Shown here: positions 20,101 to 27,013 of the stretch, one piece after another | Position numbering within the stretch: position 1 is the first letter of the stretch | How the letters are laid out: each line of letters starts with the position of its first letter | NCBI GenBank assembly: GCA_023657465.1 | Contig: JAGTJX010000002.1 | Coordinates: 1-64,000, forward strand | Length of the DNA: 64,000 bases | From: Lysobacteraceae bacterium | Lineage (GTDB): Bacteria; Bdellovibrionota; UBA1018; JAGTJX01 | Direction of reading: 5' to 3' | The notes under the pieces: generated by a model | Seen by the model: only the letters and a program-made list of their open reading frames with translations | Database searches by the model: none | What the model was told of the DNA's origin: nothing | Program-made: the position numbers and the translations under genes

Positions 20101-20742
20101 GGTGGTGTTCACAGGAATATTGATGTTGATTGCAGTTGGATCTAATACCCAAAACACGTTGATCATAGCTTGATCTGTGTTGCCATCAGCGTCTGTCACT
20201 TTTACAAACGTTACACCTTGAGCGCCAGTGGAGGTGAAGAGTCCAGTCACAGGATCAACCGATCCCAGACCTGAGAGAATTGAAAAAGTATAAGGTGCAC
20301 GACCACCCATCGCACTAAACGAAAACGTATCTCCAGGTAGCAAGTCGACGTCATTGTCATTGATCACAAACGCATCCATCACATAAAGCGTGATCGTCGC
20401 GGTTTTGCCCTTGCTATCAGTGACCATGATCACGATGTGTTCAGTGCCATCAGCATCAGGAGTCGTGATCGAAGCAGGAGCTTTGTACACTCCAGACGAA
20501 GTAAGACTTCCGCCACCAGAAATGAGTTTGTAAGTAAACGGCTTCGTTCCTCCTGCAATATCAATTGTGTATGAGGTTCCCACGAGCACAGTCGTCTTAG
20601 GATTCTTCAGTGAGATTTTTGCAACATCTTTGAATTTATTGCGGAAGAACTGCATCGAACAGGAAGTGGAGAACAAAGCTGTGCACAGCACTAAGGCCGA
20701 GACAAACTGTTTGGATAGCTTTGAGTTAAATCCCGTTCCCAT
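14137..20742 (-). CDS. Giant secreted lipoprotein-like protein with Ig-like, FN3-like and cysteine-rich repeats
   Basis: 2201 residues. Signal sequence with a lipobox-like FSTSC at residues 24-28; Ser at -3 is not ideal. Residues about 40-915 hold 11 Ig-like repeats of about 75-85 residues, each with a GG..PY/F strand and ending RVTDxxGN-like. Residues about 917-995 form a fibronectin-III-like domain (PPPTGFTVTGATPTTINTSW). The remaining 1200 residues carry roughly 120 cysteines in repeats such as ACNAGYGSAACTQCTAGMYD, like eukaryotic GCC2/GCC3 or ephrin-receptor cysteine-rich modules. A 22-Thr linker precedes a last Cys-rich tail of about 40 residues. It is probably a cell-surface adhesin or fibre; no enzyme domain is visible. 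A promoter abuts the start codon. Frames on the other strand here are shadows of its repeats. Confidence 0.9.
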   Translation of the reverse strand: MGTGFNSKLSKQFVSALVLCTALFSTSCSMQFFRNKFKDVAKISLKNPKTTVLVGTSYTIDIAGGTKPFTYKLISGGGSLTSSGVYKAPASITTPDADGTEHIVIMVTDSKGKTATITLYVMDAFVINDNDVDLLPGDTFSFSAMGGRAPYTFSILSGLGSVDPVTGLFTSTGAQGVTFVKVTDADGNTDQAMINVFWVLDPTAININIPVNTTYTITPATGKPAFNFAITAGIGVVSPATGTNSTFTAPAVPGLTDVTVTDALAATKVYTFNVYQPLTYVPTTKNVQVSSGFPFGVSGGIPPYSHIVQSGAASGSIIAGTGAFTATATPGTVVIRVTDSIANTAIATINVYSPLTISPTSFSLMTSTTQSFSGGGGVPPYVYSVFAGGGSIDAAGLYTAPGVPGAATVRVTDAELNTANASVTITGLLYVPPLVVLAPTNTYNIAPTGGQSPYAFAFTAGAAGGTLDTPGPAVSSLFTAALPTGTRDVTVSDSSTPTAQTAVIQLQVNAALGMSCSPLTITTANTSTCTASNGVPGYTYSVVGGAPNGTVTIDGVYTPPATPGTYSVRVTDSYGNIVNVPITVNAAIAIAPASATIQVAQNQVVTVSGGVSPFVFSKQSGPGDTSVTTLTATTARGDAGMTPGTLVIRVTDALGNWVDSTIGIGTPPEISGAPSTRNIHMSQTNTITPSGGAPSVNGSLNYSYSIVAGGGSLSLASGASTVYTAPAGVGSATVRISDGVVTAYDIVYTIIPNLSISPTSITLMVNNPTTFTASNVVGTAAFSVVSAGGGSIVGATGAYTAPAAVPGSNPATIRVTDSGPQQADATVDIKPQLTASPAAFNLLVTQTQVITLAGGLEPYTFAFVGTSGSIAPQGLQGMGVTSTTYTAGVSSGSGTFTVTDAIGNFVNVAISVGNVPPPTGFTVTGATPTTINTSWNVVASATGYKVRADGGGWTDVGNVLTYNFTALASGSLHTLEVLAYNAGGDGGPVSLNQRICAVDFRLNAGACTACNIGEFSAGGIVASCTACTNAAGNYVYTGLGGGIDNCAYACNAGYGSSSCTACSTGVYDSVGDGQEACANCSASTYASAGVNTSCTNCDIGTWSAAAAGSCGACTNNTTGFYWTSNGTSAVTCTNTACTNGAGTFTYTTHGGTTNTCTYACNAGYGSAACTQCTAGMYDSVGAGQEDCINCPATTYSAAAGATSCASCPTGTWAAAGSSTCGACTNTTVGNYWTGNGATAGGCADTACTNKLGTSTYDGHGGTTNTCSYYCNDGYGSASCTACGGGTYDSVGAGIEACNNCGPGNSTSGSATATACTACGTGTFSSGVANLNCSACTATPTNGTTLTYSVSSGLTTDSCPIESVSCNSGHRVSGITCLQCGVDNWYGGGTATSCNFCGNGNYTVSATASAAVQCLSCTNTIAGASSVTYTSSGGGSETGCTIGSGSYSCNGGYGYGGAAQSCTACTAGNASAGDTNTCATCVQGYSAATASSCTSCANPVLGTAGAGATSLVYTDGNTTSTCNFTSFSCPANSTWNSSLVGGIAACNCDAFYSWDGLACAPTACPAGFYGAGCTECASGYGGGGCTQCTAGTYDSTPNSGNDTCTSASAGNYVAGVGASSQTQCAAGTYQGSTGQPSCTPASAGHYASGLGNTSQTQCAAGTYQGSTGQSDCTPASEGYYASGTGNTTQTICAPGSYQGSTGQSDCTPASAAFYAAGSGNTAQTACPVGSYSTGGASTCSTCTNTTVGNYWNSNATTEGGCGLTACTGKLGISSFITHGGTTDSCAYACDNGYGTSSCTQCGADTRDGTAGGQEACVACSAGEFSLAGSTSCTTCTNLPTNCASAVYSTTGGGSNSCNFTSITPNGGYTWNGNTTAGGAACNLADCAAGTGWNGSACVTCAEGTYDATPGTGLDACTSASAGYFVSGTGATSETACAVGTYSTGGASSCSACTNTTNGEYFTSNATTAGGCGVASCTNTPATGSYWNGHGGTNPDGCSTTGCTNKLGTSSYIGNGGASNSCPYECDAGNGGADCTICPAGWFDATPGGTEACEPMVTTTTTTTVSGCIWIGPSNPTCLSWMTSAQVGVDATFYPEATKIASPWGTFTCNQDACGSTDNSYVYQCIGGNWIGPNCESEATTTTTTTTTTTTTTTTTTTTTTIPFGCTFSTYSACISAMGSYMCLETCVEISGCWEPVEGPPCM
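14266..14331 (-). repeat. 12-bp microsatellite coding a 22-Thr tract
   Basis: 22 consecutive Thr codons built from a 12-bp unit (three ACT plus ACA or ACG), about 5.5 copies. All units keep the frame, so slippage would change linker length but not break the gene. A shorter Thr run lies at about 14550-14580. Confidence 0.9.
15571..15877 (-). repeat. Three tandem 102-bp repeats in the giant gene
   Basis: Three consecutive 34-residue units begin CAAGTYQGSTGQPSC, CAAGTYQGSTGQSDC and CAPGSYQGSTGQSDC and end GNTSQTQ, GNTTQTI and GNTAQTA. Nucleotide identity is high between copies, with a more diverged copy upstream (CTAGTYDSTPNSGNDTC), indicating recent internal duplication. Array length may vary between strains by recombination. 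Confidence 0.85.
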
Positions 20743-20780
20743 ATCTATATATTATATATCGGCAGTTAAATTAAACAAAA
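20743..20780 (-). promoter_or_regulatory. Putative leaderless promoter of the giant gene
   Basis: On the minus strand a perfect TATAAT stands 8 nt before the ATG at 20742, with TTGTTT 17 bp further up. A start about 7 nt after the -10 would coincide with the start codon. No SD precedes the ATG and no other in-frame start retains the signal peptide, so a leaderless mRNA is plausible. Confidence 0.45.
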
Positions 20781-20813
20781 TGAGCTGTGTCCTAGAAGAC
20801 ACGCTGATATGAA

Positions 20814-21662
20814 TCAAGTTTTAATGCTAGGTGACTGACTTGGAGACTGTATTGGCGCAGTCGCTGGAATTTTTTTCTTCTCACGTCTCAATCCTGCATC
20901 AGTGAGGATCATTCTGAGTTGTTGTCTCAGTGTGAACGCATCTTTCAATCCATCGAGTTTTATCTTGAGATATTGAGAAGCAGATTCTTCGATCGAAGTG
21001 TCGAGGAGTTTTTTGTGATATTTGAGCTTTAGTTTCTGACCACGCTTCAAGACTCCTGCCATTCGACTTGAGAACCAAGAACCTCGGTCCGGGAAGTTAT
21101 CCATAGAAGATTCTAAAAGTCCTGCTTGAATGAGAGTTGTAGGGAAGAAGCCACCGCCTTCTACTTCAGGAGCGATTTTCTCACTGAATTTCATCGAGAG
21201 CATTTTCTGAGTTTCTGTGTCACTAGCGGGAATCGACTCAATGAGATTATTGAGAAACGCCACAGACGACAGAGGTGAGCATCGCTGGACTTCAGATTCG
21301 ATGCGATTGAGTAAGAGGGATTCGTCTTTAGGGTTTTCGCTCTTCAGCTTCGAAAGCGAGATGGTTTCTAATCTTTCTAAGATTTGTCCACTCATTCCTG
21401 GGAATTCATCCACACGTTGGAAAAGTTTAGGAAGAATAGAGACAGGGTATTTATTTTTCCCTCTGGCATCACTCGGTACTATGTCGATGAGATCTTCGAT
21501 CCACTCATCACACTTCTTCGCTTGTATTTCAACGAGTGGTTTAAGTTCAGTGAGGAATTGAAGAAGTGAGGGGCCGGGTGCCACTTCTACTTTGGCGATT
21601 TTTTTGTGTTTAGCTGCTTGGACGGGTGATGTGTTTAGGATCAGTAGTAGTGTTAGAAACAT
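20814..21662 (-). CDS. Secreted helical protein of unknown function
   Basis: 282 residues. Not recognised. Signal peptide MFLTLLLILNTSPVQAAKH with cleavage after about QAA. The mature part is charged and mostly predicted helix, with two cysteines (KKCDEW, QRCSPL), and ends in a Pro/Ser/Gln-rich tail. Its start overlaps the stop of the upstream OMP-like gene by 10 bp, so the two are probably co-translated and may work together at the cell envelope. A weak hairpin (GTGTC/GACAC, near 20788-20803) follows the stop. Confidence 0.6.
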   Translation of the reverse strand: MFLTLLLILNTSPVQAAKHKKIAKVEVAPGPSLLQFLTELKPLVEIQAKKCDEWIEDLIDIVPSDARGKNKYPVSILPKLFQRVDEFPGMSGQILERLETISLSKLKSENPKDESLLLNRIESEVQRCSPLSSVAFLNNLIESIPASDTETQKMLSMKFSEKIAPEVEGGGFFPTTLIQAGLLESSMDNFPDRGSWFSSRMAGVLKRGQKLKLKYHKKLLDTSIEESASQYLKIKLDGLKDAFTLRQQLRMILTDAGLRREKKKIPATAPIQSPSQSPSIKT

Positions 21663-22468
21663 AAGCTCAGTTTAGCCCCCAAGTGATTCATCTTAGTTGT
21701 ATTGTACGCCATTTCTAAAGAGAGTTTAATACCAGAAGGTCCAAGTTTGAATCCTACGCCACCGAAACCTTGGAACGCAGAAGCGATTCCACTTGCTGAG
21801 ATTGGGGCTGAGACTGTCACTACCAAGACCGTTTGGCTGAGAGTTCCTGAAATCGTACCTGTCGCGATTTGATATCCGATACCAGCATAGGGCTCAGCAA
21901 AGTCTAGCTTTATGGATGCAAGAACTTGCGGAGTCCAAGTAGATGTTTTGATCAAATCGAATGAAGAGTAAGTGTAATTCAGTCTCAATGCCCAGATCAG
22001 TCCTTGATCAGGATTGATGATCGTGAGTTTCGCATCGCCCCCCCAGATTTGATATACCTGGTAGGGCCTTGGTAAAAACCCTAAGTAACTCACGCCTACA
22101 TCGAGCATCCCTAATCCCTTGTGGAGATGGAGCTTCGGTACAGGTACTGCAGGCAGAGTGGATAGCGAAGTGGATCCGACTGCATTGGAAATATCAGTGA
22201 TGAGATTCTGAGGAATGCTGATCGCAGTCAGCTCCAGACCCATATCTATTCCGACAGAAGTTCCGAGAGGAGATGCGGGTTGATAAGCTCTATGATCTGA
22301 AGAGAGACTAGTGATCGTGATCAGTGCGCGGATTGCAGTTTGCGCTGTAGGAGTGTTGATTTGATTAGTGAGAGCATTGAGAATTGCAGTGGCATCAAAT
22401 TGTGCATAAGCGCTCTGAGATAAGGAAAAAACCCCAACGAATAGTGAGATAACTAAACGTAAACGCAT
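21653..22468 (-). CDS. Outer-membrane beta-barrel-like protein
   Basis: 271 residues with signal peptide (VFSLSQSAYAQF, cleavage after AYA). The mature protein alternates polar and hydrophobic residues in strands with many Gly and aromatic residues (VGVSYLGFLP, LRLNYTYSSFD, YAGIGYQIATG, GGVGFKLGPSG) and ends in a C-terminal Phe (LSLCF), as outer-membrane barrels do. No named family is recognised, though the layout resembles DUF6588-type outer-membrane proteins. It overlaps the next gene by 10 bp. Confidence 0.65.
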   Translation of the reverse strand: MRLRLVISLFVGVFSLSQSAYAQFDATAILNALTNQINTPTAQTAIRALITITSLSSDHRAYQPASPLGTSVGIDMGLELTAISIPQNLITDISNAVGSTSLSTLPAVPVPKLHLHKGLGMLDVGVSYLGFLPRPYQVYQIWGGDAKLTIINPDQGLIWALRLNYTYSSFDLIKTSTWTPQVLASIKLDFAEPYAGIGYQIATGTISGTLSQTVLVVTVSAPISASGIASAFQGFGGVGFKLGPSGIKLSLEMAYNTTKMNHLGAKLSLCF

Positions 22469-22510
22469 CCATTTTAGGATCGCTTACTCCTGGTGAGTTG
22501 TCGATGGAGC

Positions 22511-22867
22511 TTAGTGCTTGGCTGGTGCTGCTGGAGCAGTTTTTGCTGCTTCAGCTGGAGCGGAAGGAGCTGTTTGAGTTACAGGTGCACTCACAGGTGC
22601 CGTAGTATTGACGTTCACGCCTTCAAACACGCTTTTTTTGGACTGGCTGCCTAAGAGAGTGAGAGTGATCGATGTGATGAAAAACACAGTCGCTGCACCT
22701 GCGGTGAAACGAGTGAAAAAATTGGCTCCGCCTGAGCTACCGAAAACAGTCTGTGATGAACCACCGAATGATGCGCTGATCTCAGCACCTTTTCCCGATT
22801 GAACGAGAACAGCGATTACTAGAAAAACGATAGTGATACAGTGAACGGTAGTTACGAAGGTCATCAT
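22511..22867 (-). CDS. secG: Preprotein translocase subunit SecG
   Basis: 118 residues, two membrane helices (about residues 3-22 and 53-73) separated by the conserved loop VLVQSGKGAEISASFGGSS and TVFGSSGGANF. SecG assists SecYEG-mediated protein export at the inner membrane. The C-terminal 45 residues are an Ala/Pro-rich tail, common in this group. In many bacteria secG directly follows tpiA; here about 1.1 kb with a damaged fic gene and an 86-codon frame separates them. Confidence 0.95.
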   Translation of the reverse strand: MMTFVTTVHCITIVFLVIAVLVQSGKGAEISASFGGSSQTVFGSSGGANFFTRFTAGAATVFFITSITLTLLGSQSKKSVFEGVNVNTTAPVSAPVTQTAPSAPAEAAKTAPAAPAKH

Positions 22868-22939
22868 AGGTGCTCAAACATACTGAATGGCCCGAGATCT
22901 TTCAATGAAAACCTCTATCGATTATAGCGCGACGCAATA

Positions 22940-23668
22940 TCATCTTTTCTTCCAGCGTGCGCCGCGACCGCGACCAATCAGATAGATCTCGCCATTTTTT
23001 TTGAGGTCTGAGAGGACTTTCTTGACCAGCTCTCGGTCAATACCAGGTTGAAGCTTGAGTAACTCAGCAACAGAAAAAGAAGAATCCATTGAGGTAACGA
23101 GTTGTCTGATCATTGAACTCTTAGAGTCTCCTTCATCTGTAAATGACACTTTCATCTGTAGTTCTTTGTAGGCGCTTTTAATGACTCCAAGCGAGTAATT
23201 CCACCAGGGCATTAAATTATGAGTTCCTTGATGCCAATTCTCAGACGAAGCTCCCAACACTTGGTGATAATCTTCCTTAGTTTCCTCAACGATCTTCTCA
23301 AGACTGATAAATCGACCCACTTCAAAATTGCTTTGATAAAGTAGTAGTAGGAGTAGTAATCGCGACGTACGTCCATTGCCTAGTGCTTTTCGATAGCCTA
23401 CGATTTCTTCCTCTGAACGATCTCTGGGCTTTACCTCTCCGATGACAAGCGGCCTCAGACGATCTTTCGCTACCTCAACACCTTCGATGCGATTCGATGA
23501 TTCCGCGCTTTGAATCAAAGCCGATTCCCGCAGCAGCTTAAGAGCCTCTGGTCGAACTTTTTTCCACATTTCCTGCATTCCACGGAATTCAGAACATCCA
23601 TTTAGGTGCCAAGTCGTACTTGTATGAAAACTGAGGTTTTTTAGATAACCGGGGTTAAAAGACTTCAT
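22940..23668 (-). pseudogene. Fic-family protein with an in-frame internal deletion
   Basis: 242 residues. The start (SSNRIEGVEV, RPRDRSEEEIVGYRKAL) and end (EVGRFISLEKIVEETKEDYH, PWWNYSLGVIKSAYKE, winged helix, RGARWKKR) belong to Fic proteins of about 370 residues. Residue 96 jumps directly to GNGRTSRL, the second half of the Fic motif HPFxxGNGR. The missing piece, roughly 130 residues, includes the catalytic His and the core helices, so AMPylation is not possible. The reading frame is preserved and the SNRIEG segment, which resembles the inhibitory helix motif, remains. The C-terminal winged helix could still bind DNA. An 11-bp triple repeat lies before the start codon. It may be a dead gene or a retained regulator. 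Confidence 0.8.
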
Positions 23669-23676
23669 TTCTTGAT

Positions 23677-23709
23677 ATTACCCATTTATTACCCATTTAT
23701 TAGCCAATT
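23677..23709 (-). repeat. Three 11-bp direct repeats upstream of the fic gene
   Basis: ATTACCCATTT occurs twice in tandem (23677-23687, 23688-23698), with a third imperfect copy ATTAGCCAATT (23699-23709). An 11-bp period puts each copy on one face of the helix, as in operator iterons. They lie 9-41 bp before the fic start codon. Confidence 0.6.
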
Positions 23710-23759
23710 ATAAAAGTAGGGCTTTTTACAGCTAAAAAAGCACTTTATTTTTACGGGTT

Positions 23760-24020
23760 ATGATCAGTAAAAAATCTCCTACTCCTAAGAAGTGGAATTT
23801 AACCATAGCAAAGAATCTCATTTCAATTAAAACTAATGATACTCCAGATATGCAATACGTCTTCCTCAGGATGATGATGGAACTCAGTTACACATGGCAT
23901 TTTGATCTAGTCATGAAAATAGCTGATGAATCTTGGCCTAATGAGAAGCCAGGTTTGGTAGAGTTTAAAAATGAGTTTAGTGAAGCTTTGAAAAAATCAC
24001 CTTATTGGAAAAAATTTTGA
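23760..24020 (+). CDS. Unrecognised 86-residue protein
   Basis: Basic N-terminus (MISKKSPTPKKWNLTIAKN), then a predicted helical body (YVFLRMMMELSYTWHFDLVM) and an acidic stretch before YWKKF. No family recognised, no signal peptide. No SD precedes the ATG. It lies on the opposite strand to its neighbours, between the fic remnant and tpiA, and ends one base before the tpiA stop, so it probably came with the fic insertion. Confidence 0.4.
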   Translation: MISKKSPTPKKWNLTIAKNLISIKTNDTPDMQYVFLRMMMELSYTWHFDLVMKIADESWPNEKPGLVEFKNEFSEALKKSPYWKKF

Positions 24021-24021
24021 A

Positions 24022-24795
24022 CTAAGATTGAAGAATTTGAGCGAGAGCGAGCCAATCCTGAGGCTTCAAGCTCGCTCCACCGACTAATCCACCATCGATG
24101 TTTTCGCATTTGAGTAGCTCGGCGAAATTCGCAGGAGTCACACTACCACCGTACAGAATCGAAGTCGCCTTTGAGGCTTCTTCAGATACTGACTTTGTAA
24201 GGACAGTACGGATTTCCTGATGAGCTTCTTCAGCTTGTTCAGGCGTAGCGGTTAGTCCGGTACCGATTGCCCAGACAGGTTCGTAAGCGACGTGGAGTGA
24301 CTTACCCAAGTAAGAGCCGCAATGGTGTTCGCCTTCATGGAAGAGAGCCATGAGTTGCTGGCGCAAAACTGTATTCGTTTTCCCAGCTTCACGTTCAGCG
24401 CGGGTCTCACCGATACAAACCAAGACATTGAATCCTTGCTTAAGAAGACTAGAGCAGCGCTTGGCTACAGTTGTATTCGTCTCACCGAAATGCTGCCTAC
24501 GCTCAGAATGACCCACTAGTACTTGGTTCACTCCGATTTCTTTCACCATCGGACCAGAGACTTCTCCAGTGAATGCGCCTTTTGTTTCCCAGTGCACGTT
24601 TTGTGCGCCAATGGTGATTCCAGATTTTTTTCCGAGATCTAGTGCAATAGTGAGGCTTAGTGCAGGAACATAGAGTTGGAATTCGCACCCGGACTTCGCA
24701 GCAGGGATTTTTCCTTCAATGGCGGAGAAGAATTCGCGAGTTTCTTTCACCGTGTAATTCATCTTCCAGTTGCCTGCGAAAATCTTGCGTCTCAA
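24022..24795 (-). CDS. tpiA: Triosephosphate isomerase
   Basis: 257 residues, full length. Interconverts dihydroxyacetone phosphate and glyceraldehyde 3-phosphate in glycolysis. GNWKMN (Asn/Lys of the active site, residues 7-12), VLVGHSERR (electrophilic His) and YEPVWAIGTG (catalytic Glu and flexible loop) are all present, as is LYGGSVTPANF near the end. Its start overlaps the pgk stop by 4 bp, so it is translated as the last enzyme of a gapA-pgk-tpiA operon on the minus strand. Confidence 0.98.
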   Translation of the reverse strand: MRRKIFAGNWKMNYTVKETREFFSAIEGKIPAAKSGCEFQLYVPALSLTIALDLGKKSGITIGAQNVHWETKGAFTGEVSGPMVKEIGVNQVLVGHSERRQHFGETNTTVAKRCSSLLKQGFNVLVCIGETRAEREAGKTNTVLRQQLMALFHEGEHHCGSYLGKSLHVAYEPVWAIGTGLTATPEQAEEAHQEIRTVLTKSVSEEASKATSILYGGSVTPANFAELLKCENIDGGLVGGASLKPQDWLALAQILQS

Positions 24796-26012
24796 CGGTT
24801 TCCGTCCTCATCGGGTTCATCGGTAGGTTGGAGTGCTGCGTTCTTATGATGAGACTTGCGATTCGGATAATCCTTCAGAATCTCAATACCAGGAAGACCA
24901 TTGCCTTCGAGGTACTCAAGAACGGCGCCACCACCTGTGGAGAGGTGATCATAGCGTGAAGCGAGTCCAAACTGTTCAATTGCTGAAACCGTGTCTCCGC
25001 CACCTACGATCTTAAGTGCGTAGGTCGTCGCGATGAATTCTGCTAGTTCACGAGTGCCTGTAGCGTACTCAGGTTTTTCAAACCAACCCACCGGGCCGTT
25101 CCAGAAAATCGTTTTCGCTGAGCCGAGTGCGTCTTTAAATTTTCCAATCGTTTTAGGCCCGATATCGAATCCTTCATTCGTGTCGATAGGCAGGAGAAGT
25201 GGTAGATCATTCTTCTTCGCAGACCTGATGACAGAAGCTGCACAGTTCACATCTTCGATCGAAGGTTCTTTTGCTTTCGGTGGAAGCGCTTCACCCATGG
25301 CTGCAGAGAAAGCGTGAGCCATGGCTCCACCGATACAGATTCCGTTCACGGTACGAAGGAGTGACTCGATGGTTTTGATTTTGTCGCTGACCTTGGATCC
25401 GCCAAGCACTGTCCAAAAAGGCTGAGCAGGATTCTGAAGGAGTGGATCTAGGAACTTGAGTTCCTTCTCAATGAGGAATCCCATCCCTCGAGTAGGGATT
25501 TGAGCTGCTACTCCATAAGTAGAAGCATGCTTCCTGTGCGCAGTCCCGAATGCATCGTTAATATAGACTTGGCAGTTTCTTCCCAGTTTTCCTGAGAATC
25601 CAGGGTCGTTGCCTTCTTCTTCTTTATGAAATCTTAAGTTCTCAAGCAGGATGACTTGACCAGGTTTCAGGTTACGAACGAGAAGATCAATCCCATCACC
25701 GATACAGTCATCAGCGAGCATGACATCAATGCCCAGGAGATTTGCTAAGTGTTCGGCAATCGGTTGCAAAGAGAACTGAGGATCTACTTTTCCTTTGGGG
25801 CGTCCTAAGTGAGAAGCTAAAACAATTTTTGCTTTCTTCTCGATTGCGTACTGAATCGTTGGGAGCGTTTCCTGGATTCGGTTGTCGTCTTCGATCTTGC
25901 GTACACCTTCACTGTCAGGATCAGAGAGAGGAACGTTGAAGTCTACACGGAGGAAAATCGTTTTGTTCGTGATTTCGAGATCACGGATGCTTCTGATGAA
26001 CTTATTGCTCAT
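24792..26012 (-). CDS. pgk: Phosphoglycerate kinase
   Basis: 406 residues, full length. Makes ATP and 3-phosphoglycerate from 1,3-bisphosphoglycerate. FLRVDFNVPL near residue 25, ASHLGRPKG and LENLRFHKEE are the substrate-binding N-domain motifs; WTVLGGSKVSDKI and GGGDTVSAIEQFGL are the nucleotide-domain motifs. The C-terminus has a charged tail beyond the usual end. Overlaps gapA and tpiA by 4 bp each. Confidence 0.98.
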   Translation of the reverse strand: MSNKFIRSIRDLEITNKTIFLRVDFNVPLSDPDSEGVRKIEDDNRIQETLPTIQYAIEKKAKIVLASHLGRPKGKVDPQFSLQPIAEHLANLLGIDVMLADDCIGDGIDLLVRNLKPGQVILLENLRFHKEEEGNDPGFSGKLGRNCQVYINDAFGTAHRKHASTYGVAAQIPTRGMGFLIEKELKFLDPLLQNPAQPFWTVLGGSKVSDKIKTIESLLRTVNGICIGGAMAHAFSAAMGEALPPKAKEPSIEDVNCAASVIRSAKKNDLPLLLPIDTNEGFDIGPKTIGKFKDALGSAKTIFWNGPVGWFEKPEYATGTRELAEFIATTYALKIVGGGDTVSAIEQFGLASRYDHLSTGGGAVLEYLEGNGLPGIEILKDYPNRKSHHKNAALQPTDEPDEDGNR

Positions 26013-27013
26013 TTCTTATTCATCCACTTCGTGAGGTCTAGCATGCGCTGAGAGAATCCAGATTCATTGTCGTACCAAGCGATGACTTTCAACATCGTGC
26101 CGTTCATCACCATCGTGAGTTGAGAATCGACACTCGAGCTGTAGAGGTTTCCATTGAAATCGCAAGAAACAAGTTCAGCCGTTACATAATCCATGATGCC
26201 TTTGAGTTCGTTTTGAGTGGCGCGCTTGAGTTCTGCGTTCACTTCTTCCTTAGTCGTGCTCTTGGAGACTTCGCATGTGAGATCCACTACCGAGACGTTC
26301 GGAGTTGGAACGCGCATGGAGAGACCATCGAGTTTACCTTTGAGATGTGGAAGAACGAGTCCAATTGCTTTTGCAGCACCAGTGGATGTGGGGATCATGG
26401 AGACTGCAGCTGCACGTGCTCTGCGCAAGTCCTTATGTGGAAGATCCAAGATACGTTGGTCGTTGGTATAACTATGAACGGTCATCATGGTTCCACGAAT
26501 GAGACCAAACTTCGCATCAATGACCTTCACTACTGGAGCGAGACAGTTCGTTGTACAAGATGCGTTTGAAACGATGTTGTGTTTAGAAGAGTCGTAAATT
26601 TCGTTATTCACTCCCATGCAGATAGTTGCATCTGCATCTTTTGATGGACCAGAGATCACGACTTTTTTAGCTCCGCCGTTGATGTGGAGTCCAGCTTTGT
26701 CACGATCTGTGAAGATTCCTGTGCACTCATGTACATAAGCTGCACCGAGATCACCCCAAGGAAGTTTCGCAGGATCTTTTTCGGAGAAGTATTTGATTTT
26801 CTTCGATCCAACATGGATGTTGCTACCTTCAACTCTGACTTCTTGTGGATAGATTCCATGAACAGAATCATACTTTAGGAGGTGAGCAGCAGTTTCAATC
26901 GAGCCTAGGTCATTGATCGCTACGATATCGATGTCAGAGTTCTCTAGAGCGAGTCTCACTATTTTTCTACCGATACGTCCGAAACCGTTTAATCCTACTT
27001 TGATTTGAGCCAT
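26009..27013 (-). CDS. gapA: Glyceraldehyde-3-phosphate dehydrogenase
   Basis: 334 residues, full length. Oxidises glyceraldehyde 3-phosphate to 1,3-bisphosphoglycerate with NAD. The Rossmann motif GLNGFGRIGR is at the start, the catalytic Cys in SNASCTTNCLAP, and the inorganic-phosphate and C-terminal motifs (TGAAKAIGLVLPHLKGKLDG, WYDNESGFSQRM) are standard. SD AAGGAG sits before the ATG. Its start overlaps the end of the upstream peptidase gene by 19 bp, so the peptidase may belong to the same transcript. Confidence 0.98.
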   Translation of the reverse strand: MAQIKVGLNGFGRIGRKIVRLALENSDIDIVAINDLGSIETAAHLLKYDSVHGIYPQEVRVEGSNIHVGSKKIKYFSEKDPAKLPWGDLGAAYVHECTGIFTDRDKAGLHINGGAKKVVISGPSKDADATICMGVNNEIYDSSKHNIVSNASCTTNCLAPVVKVIDAKFGLIRGTMMTVHSYTNDQRILDLPHKDLRRARAAAVSMIPTSTGAAKAIGLVLPHLKGKLDGLSMRVPTPNVSVVDLTCEVSKSTTKEEVNAELKRATQNELKGIMDYVTAELVSCDFNGNLYSSSVDSQLTMVMNGTMLKVIAWYDNESGFSQRMLDLTKWMNKK

